DNA of 64,000 bases from Vanilla planifolia (lineage: Eukaryota > Streptophyta > Magnoliopsida > Asparagales > Orchidaceae): positions 496,001 through 560,000 of the forward strand of contig JAIUJO010000289.1 of assembly GCA_023846275.1 (NCBI GenBank). The letters are read 5' to 3'. The first letter of the stretch is position 1. Each line of letters begins with the position of its first letter. A program made the position numbers and the translations under genes. Below are positions 54,976 to 64,000 of this stretch, piece after piece. The notes below the pieces were generated by a model. The model was not told the DNA's origin. It saw only the letters and a list, made by a program, of their open reading frames with translations, and ran no database searches.

Positions 54976-56610
54976 TAAAGTTAAAATGAGATAAATTATA
55001 TTAATATAATATAAAAAAATCAAAGCTATTTGAATGTGACACCCTAGGAGACTTAGAGTTATTTCATAATTAACTAAATTAAAGACAAACATTTGATAAA
55101 ATGAGATACATTATTTTGGAAAAGTACTTTCAAAGAATATAAGGAGTTCGAATGCCACATCTTCAAGCCTTAAAAGCATAGAAAAAAACATCAAAAAAAT
55201 ATAAAAATAAATATCTTCTTAGATAAAGCTTATGGAGACAAATCTAGTAATATTTTTTTGATATAGTTTTGACCTAATTATTAAGTACAGTAACGTACCA
55301 AATTAAATTAATATAAATAATTATAAATTATTATTTTAGAAAAAAATAATTTTATGTTAAAATTGAGAAATGGTAAAATTAAATAACATAATATTATCAA
55401 ATAAAAGACAAGCAAAAATCATCGGTGAAGAAAACAAGAGTTCCATAGTAATAAAACAAAATTAAAATAAAACATTGGAAGAAATGAGTTAAATATAGTG
55501 GAAAGTTGCATTCCAATAAACTAAGGAGAATGAGGGTAATGTACTCGATGATAAATTCAAGTCCAATTCAAAATATCTCACAAAGAATGGTAAAATCCAA
55601 GAAAATAAAATTTTTAAACAAAACATAAAATTAAGTATTTAACTTGGCAGAGCTCGTAGAGACTAGTCTAACAACATTTATTTTATCTCCAATAGACCTA
55701 GATTTGAATTGCTCTAAATTACAAATGAATATAAATAAAATTAATAACAAATTATTACTTTAATGTTAAGTAAACATATATTAAAGCCAAAATAAGATAA
55801 ATTGAATCAATATAATAGAACCAAATCAATATAATCTAATAGTCACATTGGAATATTTAAAGTTATATTGTAATATAGATAATTCAAATTAAAATATTTG
55901 ATGAAATAAAATAACTTTTGTTGAAAAAAATACATTGTAAGATACTAAGGAGATAGAGTGTAATATCATTGATCATAAAAAAAGGTATGAATTAACATAT
56001 CTTATGAAGCATGTTAAAACCGTAAAAGATAAAATATTAAAAACTATACATAAAATGGACTACTTAATAATGTTGAACTTTTTGAGATGAGTTCAATGAC
56101 ATTTATTTGCCTCCATTAAAACTTATTTCAAATTGAAGTGAATTTTAAAACTAATTAAACATAACTAATAATAAATATTATTTCAATATTTAGTGAATAT
56201 ATAAAAAAACTAAAATTAGATAACTTATAGTACTACAATATAACTAAATTAAAGAGGTGTAAAACTTATGAGAGAAGCAAATTAGAGTTTCAAAGTAATA
56301 TTATCATATCGAAGAAAAACATTTAAAGATATTTGATAAGTTTTACCTTAATGCAACATGCCAAGATACTAAGGTGATTGAATGTAACATTACTAATCAT
56401 GAAATAAGATATAAATCAAAACGTATTATAAAATATGCAAAAACCATTGAAAATAAAAAAATTAATGATATAAAAATTAATATTTAATTAGATAAAGCTC
56501 ATTTAGATGGGTCCACTAACATTTGCATAGTCTTGATGGAACCTTGTATGGAATTATTATAAATTGCTAGAAAATCAAGAAAAAATAATAACAAATTGTT
56601 ATTTTAATAT

Positions 56611-56633
56611 TATATATATATATATATATATAT
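56611..56633. repeat. Short (TA)n microsatellite
   Basis: A 23-bp TA run just after 'attttaatat' and before 'ctaatattaaac'. This is the same monomer slot as 54,952-54,975. Confidence 0.88.
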
Positions 56634-57018
56634 CTAATATTAAACAAGAAATCTGATAAACTAAAGCAATGTAATATAACAAAATAAATGTGATAGACAT
56701 CATAGAAGTATAGAATTAGAGTTACATAATAATATAACCAAATTAAGGTAAAAAAAATTTAACAAATGATATATATTTTACGAGAAAGATGCATTCAAAA
56801 ATACTAAGGTCATAAAGTGTAGCATCCTTGATTGTAAGATCATGTACGAATCAAAATTACTCATAAACAATCCAAGTCTTTTGAAAATAAAATGTTTGAA
56901 CATATCAAATTGAATATGTAACTGCATATAGCTCATCAAGAGTGGTCAATTGATGTTTGTTTCACATTAGTTAGACAATGTTTTTAATTAAAACATAATA
57001 CAAAAATATTTAAGCATA

Positions 57019-57031
57019 AATAATAATAATA

Positions 57032-57067
<36 letters not shown>
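57019..57067. repeat. (AAT)n microsatellite
   Basis: About 16 AAT units with one 'agt' interruption, again following 'aagcata'. It is homologous in position to 54,418-54,503 but lies in a different monomer. Confidence 0.93.
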
Positions 57068-60000
57068 TTAAGAAAATAAATACTAAAACTGAAAATGTTG
57101 TAAGTGGAAAAAAAAATAATATAAACTAATAAAAGAGTTGTAAATGTAAAAAGAGAGGACTATTAGAGTTTCAAAGTGATTTAACCAAGTAATAGTGAAG
57201 AAGTTGAAAAAATATCATAATTTGTCTGCAAAAGTTGAACTCCAAGAAATTGAAAAGTTTAAGGGAAACATTCATTAATCTCAAGTGAGATACGAGTCAA
57301 AGTGACACATAAAGCTTGCCAAAACACTAAAAGTTTAAACATTAAAATAGTATAAAATAATATTTAATTTAATAGAGCTCAATAAAACAAGTCCATTGAT
57401 GTTTGTTTCCTCTCGATAGAGCCAAATCTGTAAACATTGCAAATTATCAAATTAAATAAACATAACTAATAATTATTTATTATTTCTAATCCTAAAACAT
57501 ATACACTAAAACTAAAATAAAATAAAGTGAAGCACTTTAATATAACAAAATCTAAGCAATCTAGTAGTCACCCTATAATAGATTACATTATATAGTAACA
57601 TAACAAAATCAAAGCCAAACCCTTAGAGATATGAAAAAATTGTTCAAAAATTTCTTTCGATGATATTAAGTAGATTAAATTCAACATTCTTGATAACTAA
57701 ATTAGCTATGAAATGAGATTTCTGATAACAATTATTAAAATAATAAAAAAAATTTAGAAATATATAAATTAATATTTAATTTGATAAAGCTCATTGAGGC
57801 AAATTTAATAATGTTTATTTCGTCTCTATCGGACTTCATTTTATATTACCATTAATTATTACTATAACTAATCCTAAATAATAATAAACAATAACTTTAA
57901 TGTTAAAATAATGTACATTACAAATAAAAAGAGTTAAATTAAAATAATATAATACAACAAAATCAATGACATGTAATGGTCAAATGATGTGCAAATTAGA
58001 GTTATGTAGTAATACAAATAAATAAAAAATAAAATAAATTAGATAAATTTTATGGGAAAGAGTGAAAAAATATTAGAAAACAAAATATTTGCAAATTAAA
58101 TATTTAATTGGATAGAGCTCATTAGGATGCATCCAATATCATTTGTTTTCTCTCAGTCGAACAACATTAGGTATAATTACAAATTACCAATTTAAAAATC
58201 TTTAAAAAAATAAATTAATATCTTATATTTAGTAAAAAAAATTGATAACATTAAAATAAAATTAATTAAAGCAACATAATATAAAAATGAAAATTTTTAA
58301 AAACTTAAATATTTTATTTACGAAATGTGCATTTAAAGAAATTAAGATGATGTATTATAACATTATAGATCAACAAATTGCTTATAAATCAAAGTATCTC
58401 ATAAAGTGTACTAAAAAAAAGAAAGTAAATATCTGAAAATAATATATATATATACATATTTATAATCAAGAAGAGCTAAATGAGATGAGCCCGACAATGT
58501 TTGTCTCACTTCCATCAAACCTCGTTAAAAAATACATCAAATCTTAAAACTAAATATTCATAAATAATATTCAACTATTATTAATTATTAATAAAATTAA
58601 ATTAAATATGAAGTAAGATAAATTGAAGCAATGTAACATAATTTAAAAAAAGATATGAATGCTCACACAATATGTCATTTCGAGTTACAAATTAATACAA
58701 CATAATAAAAATAAACATTTTCAAAATATTGCATAAATTTCTCAAAAAAGTTTTATTTTATGACATTAACAATATCTACTATAATATTTTTCATCAACAA
58801 ATCATATGTCAATTAAAATTTCTCATGAAATGTAAAAAAAACCTTATATAATATATTTTTCAAAAAATAGAAAAGGAACACTTAATTGGATAAACCTTAT
58901 TTAGACAAATCCTATGACATTTCTTTCACCTTGATCAAACATCATTTGGAATTACCTTGAATTATGAAAAAATAAGTAAATAATAATAAATTATGATTTT
59001 AGTGTTAAGTAAATATATAAATATGTTTAAATGAGAAAAATTGAAGTAACCTAACATAACTTTATGGAAGCCATGTAAATGTCAAATGATAAGATTTTTA
59101 GTTATATAGTAATATAACGAAAATCTTAGAAAATACAATATTTAAAATTATAAAAAGACAAATATTTAATTCAGTAAAACTCTTTGAGATGAATCTAACA
59201 ACATTTGTTTCATCTTGATTTAACATCTACTAAAATTTCTACATATTGTAAAAACAAAATAGGCATAAATAATAAAAAAATATCATTTTTAATAAATCAA
59301 ATATAAATAAAAGTTAAAGTAAGGCAAATTCAACAAATATATTTAAAAAAATTTAAGCAATGTGAAGGTCTGACAATATGAGATTTAGTGTTACATAGTA
59401 ATATAGTCTATTAAAAATGACAAATTCAAAAAATTAAAATACATTGTCTAGGAAAGTTCTATTCCAAATTAATAAGAAGATAAAGCTAAGAATTCCTAAT
59501 AGTAAAATCAGGTGCAAGTCAAAATACATTTGCAAAACATGAAAAACTAAAAAAATAATATTATTAGAAATACAAAAATAAATAATCAATTTCATAGAAT
59601 ATATTTAAGGTGAGTCTAACACATTTATTTCATATATATCAAAGGCCGATTATAACTACTATGAATTGGCACAATGTGTAAAAATAAATAATAAACAATT
59701 ATGTTTTTAATATCAATAAAATAAATTTTAAAATTAAAATGTGATAAGTTAAGGAAATGAAATATATCCAAATGAAATCGTTTTAAAAGTCACTTGGTCA
59801 GAACTTTATAGTTAAAAATACATAACCACATTGAATGAAAAAAATTTTAAGGGATGTAAATTACGTGAGAAAGTTGTATTCTAAGATACAGTAGAAAATA
59901 AAATATTCAAATATATAAAAACAAAAAAATAACTATATAGTGCTCATTAAGGTAAGCCTAATAACATTTGTTTCCTCTCGATCAAACCTAATTTTCAATA

Positions 60001-63000
60001 ACTTCAAATTAAAAGGGAAAATGAGCACAAATAAGAATAAAATATGTATTCATATTATGTTATTATATGTTAAATTTAAAAAGTGATAAACTAAAGCAAT
60101 GTAATACATTAAAATCAAGGCAATTTAATTATCTCCAAAGAGCAGAATCAAAGTTACATAATATTATTAAATAATCAAAGTGAAAAATTGAGAAAATAAA
60201 ATAAATTGCGACGGAAAGTTGTATTTCGTGATACAATGAAGATCGAGGGTAACGTCCTCCATCAAATTAAGTACGAATTGAAATGACTCTTAAAGTATGC
60301 AAAAAAGAAAAAACTAAACTATTTAAAAATACATAAATCAATATTGGATTAAGCTCATAGAGATGAGTCAAATGACATTTTTTATATCAATTTGACATCT
60401 TTTGAATAAACTATGAATTACAAAATTCAATAGCCAAAAAAATAAATTATTTATTTCATATTAAGAAAATATATATTAAATTTAAAATTAAATAAATTAT
60501 AGATATGTAATATAACTAAATCAATATTAATCAATGTTTAAACTTATGTAGATTTAGAACTACATATTGATGTAACCAAATAAAACCCAAAATTTTTTAA
60601 GAAATTAGATAATTTACATGGGAAATAGCATTCAAAGATACTTAAAAGGTCAATTGTAATAAATTCAATCACCTAATAAGGTACACATAAAAATGTCTTA
60701 CAAAGTAAGCTAAGGCCATAAAAAATAAAATATTTTAAAAAAGTATATAAAGTAACATTATATTAGGTAGAGGTCTTCAAGACGAGTCCAATAGTCTTTC
60801 TTTCAGGTCAATAGACTCTCATTTAGAGTTACTACAAATTGAAATATTAAATAAAAATAAAAAAAAATTACTATTTAAGTCATAAGTAAATACATATTAA
60901 AAATGAAATTAGATAAGTTGAAACAATGTAATATCGACAAAAAAAAATTGTAAGGCTCACATGTGAGGAGATTTAGATCTGCATATTAATAAGAAAAAAA
61001 AATCAAAACGAATAATTTGAAAAAATGGGTTAAAATGTATGCAAAAGTTGGATTTAATGACACAAAGACTTAAAGACAACTTTTTTTATCATCAAAACAT
61101 GCACTAATCAAAATGCCGAGCAAAGTGTAGTAAAAAATTAGAAAAAAAATACTTAAAAATAAATATTTAAATAGACAAAGCTTTAATAAATAAGGCCAAT
61201 GATGTTTGTTCTTTTTGATAAAGACTTATTTTGATTTTTTATAAATTACCATTGTAAATAAGGATAACTAACAATACATTGCTATATTCATATTAGATGA
61301 ATTAAATCAACGTAACATAACTAAATAATTACAAAGTAAAGTTCACATAATAGGAGATTTAGAGTTATATAGTAACATAACTAAATCAAAGAGAAAAAGC
61401 TAAAAAATGACACCAATTATATTAGAATATTACTTTCTAAGATACTAAAGAGATCAATTGTGACATACTCATTTGTCAAATCATGACCTCCCATAAAGTG
61501 TGGTAAAACCTTAGAAAATAAAATATGTTGAAATATACAAATGGTTATTAAATTGGACAAAGGTTGCAAAGTCGAGTCTAGCCTCTATTTCTCTAAATTA
61601 CAAAATTAAATAAGCATAAAAAATAATAAGTTATTATTTAAATATTAAGTAAATATATATTAAAGGTAAAATGAGATAAATTGAAGCAACATAGTATAAC
61701 CAAATTAAAGCAAAGTACAAAAATCACAAAAGTGGAAATTTAGTGTTATAAATAAATATATGAAAAAAAATTAAAATTTTAAGAAATGAAATAAATGGTA
61801 TGTGAAAATTGCTTTCCATGATTTTGAGGTGACGGAGTGTAACATTCAGAATTATTAAATTAATAGTAAATTAAAATATCTCATAAAGCTTTTTAAAATT
61901 GAAGAAAAATTATTTTATAAAATAAATACTTAATTGGATAGAACTCATAAAAGCAAGTCCAATGATGTTTGTTTCATCTCATTTAGACATTTTTTTGTAA
62001 TTACTATGAATCACCAAAGTAAATAAATATAAAAAATAATAAATTATTACTTTTATGTTATATAAATATGTACAAAAAATTAAATAAGTAATATAATATA
62101 ATCAATTCATAGCAATGAAAGGGTCACACTAAAGTAATGTTAGATTTTTATTATAATATAACCAAACAAAAGACAAATACTTAATGACTTGAGGTAAATT
62201 ATAATTTAAAGTTGTTTTACAAGTTGCAAAGGGTATCATCTATAATATCATCGACCATCAAATGAGGTATAAATAAAAATATCTCCAAAAAGGTGCCAAA
62301 GCTCAAGAAAATAAAATATTTAAAAATATAAAAGTGAATCTTTAATTAAATAAAGCTCTTAAAAATGAGTCAAACCGGCCTTTGTTTTCTTTTGATTAAA
62401 CCTTGGTTAGGGTTGTTACCAATTACCAAATTAAATAAGCTTAAATAATAATAAAATGTTTTTTCTAATATAAAGTAGATATATAATAAAACTAAAAAGA
62501 GATAAATTGCAGCATGTAGTGTAATGGATTCTTGGACAGAATTCCTCGAGACAAGTGTAGTGACTTTTCTATCATCTTGATTAAACCTCAATTGGAATTA
62601 CTTCAAACAAAAAAGTAAGCCTAAACAACAGTAAATTATTTTCTTAACATTAAGTAAAAGTATATTAATGTTCAACTAAGATGAACTATATAATTGTAAT
62701 ATAATGAAATCCAAGAAATATAAAGGTTACACGAGGGAACACTTAGAATTACATTCTAGTATGACAAAATAAAGATGAAAAATTAGAAGAAATGAGATAA
62801 ATTTTATAGGAAAAATATTTTCCAAGATACTAACATGATCAAGTTTAACATCCTTGATCATCACAAACTAATACAAATCAAAATGACTCTAAAGGAATGT
62901 AGCAAACATAGAAAATAAAATACTTAAAATATAAAAATGAATATTTTTTTGAATAATGCTTATTAAGAATTATTCAATGATAATTGTTTCATCTTATCAG

Positions 63001-64000
63001 GCCACATGTCGAATTACTTTAAATTTCTAAAATAAAGAAGCGAAAATAATAAAAAATTATTATTTTAATATTGCTTAAACTAATGTTAGAGCAAACTTAA
63101 GATAACTTTAGGCAATATAATACTTCTAAAATAAATCAATGTAATCATAACAAGAGATGAGATTTGGAGTTTCATTGTAATAGAACAAAACAAAACTGAA
63201 AAATTTGTAGAAATACGATAAAATTTATCAAATTAGTTACATAGAAAAGTAAAGGTCGCATAAGAAAGAATTTGAATTTCATAGACCTATATACAAATGA
63301 AAGTGAAACATTAAATAAATAATGTAAATTATATGTCAAATTTTCATTCCAAGATATTAAGAAGATAGAGTGCAGTATCTTCTCTAATCAAACAAGATAA
63401 AAATCGAAATGTCCAACTAAGTATGCGAGTCCAAGTCATATTAAATATTTAAAAATATATAAAATGATTATTTAATTAAAAGAACTTGTCCAGATGAGTC
63501 TAAAGTTTATGTTTCATCTTGATCAAATGAAGTTTATAATTATTATGATTTACCAAAACAAATAAATGCAATTAATAAGAAGTTATTTCTTTAATTTTAA
63601 GAAATTTTATGCCATTATTGAAGTGAAATAAATTGAATAATGTAATTTTACCAATCCAAATGAAAAAATTTATAGAAATTAGATAAATTATTATAAAAAG
63701 TTGTAATCATAGATGCTAATGAGATTAAGTATATTATCCTCAATTATCAATTCAAGTACACATCAAAATATCTGATAACGTAAGCCAAAATTAAAGAAAA
63801 TTATTATTTAAAACTATAAAAATAAATATTTAATCTAATAAGGTTCATCAACACAAGTGCAATGACATTTTTTTGTCTTGATCAGATAGTTTGGACATAA
63901 AAGGACATTTACAATTGCACATTAAGATAATAAGAAAAAAATAATTTGAAAAAGAGATAAATTGTAAAGAAAAGTTAAAATTCCAAGATTCAAAAGAGAT

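Larger units (their letters stand above)
52690..64000 (+). repeat. Degenerate ~410-bp satellite-like array, plus orientation, to window end
   Basis: About 27 plus monomers. Anchor segments like 'ggatagagctcattaagatg' recur near 53,700, 54,048, 54,793, 55,218, 55,640, 56,072, 56,488, 56,923, 57,370, 57,781, 58,107, 58,468, 58,876 and onward to 63,835, mostly 290-450 bp apart. Some monomers are internally deleted; for example, near 62,515-62,545 a 'gcagcatgtagtgtaatgg' stretch jumps directly to the anchor. Open frames at 53,782, 54,904 and 62,370 (minus strand) are chance frames in monomer sequence. The array runs out of the window. Confidence 0.83.

Overview
The window is non-coding, strongly A+T-rich (about three quarters A+T by eye) nuclear DNA of a eukaryote, most likely a land plant with a large repeat-rich genome. 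The plant call rests on one decayed Ty3/gypsy chromovirus-type LTR retrotransposon (protease, reverse transcriptase, integrase and a chromodomain-like tail) and on the absence of any intact gene. No intact CDS, rRNA, tRNA or CRISPR was seen. The small open frames present are chance openings in A+T-rich repeats.

Nearly everything outside the retroelement is one old, very divergent satellite-like family with a period near 410 bp (observed spacing about 260-470 bp, with occasional multiples). I call the orientation that reads 'taatataaccaaat' plus. Layout: plus array 1-7.23 kb; minus array 7.24-13.73 kb; retroelement fragment A 13.73-15.36 kb; short plus array 15.36-16.49 kb; minus array 16.5-32.69 kb; retroelement fragment B 32.7-33.79 kb; short plus array 33.79-34.95 kb; minus array 34.95-46.3 kb; fragment C continuing into the most complete retroelement copy 46.31-50.48 kb; minus array 50.48-52.69 kb; plus array 52.69-64.0 kb.

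Over this lies a second level of organisation. The central 40 kb is a degenerate higher-order duplication with a unit of about 18.46 kb, present as copies A (about 7.75-16.49 kb), B (16.49-34.95 kb) and C (34.95-48.03 kb and beyond). It was recognised from ordered landmarks: the same odd monomer variants, an AC/AT microsatellite, the same retroelement 5' part and the same orientation flips. Each copy has private deletions. Shared derived changes in A and B (a fused retroelement/satellite junction and a deletion of about 400 bp) group them apart from C.

Younger features on this background are a perfect (AT)62 tract in copy B, (AAT)n and (AT)n tracts at fixed places in the monomer, a three-copy 82-90 bp tandem array near 51.8 kb, and an insertion of about 100 bp with inverted ends near 42.8 kb. 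No functional system is visible. The interest lies in the history of amplification, inversion, retroelement insertion and decay.

All comparisons were made by eye. Boundaries of decayed repeats are good to roughly 10-50 bp, and no percentage identities were computed.
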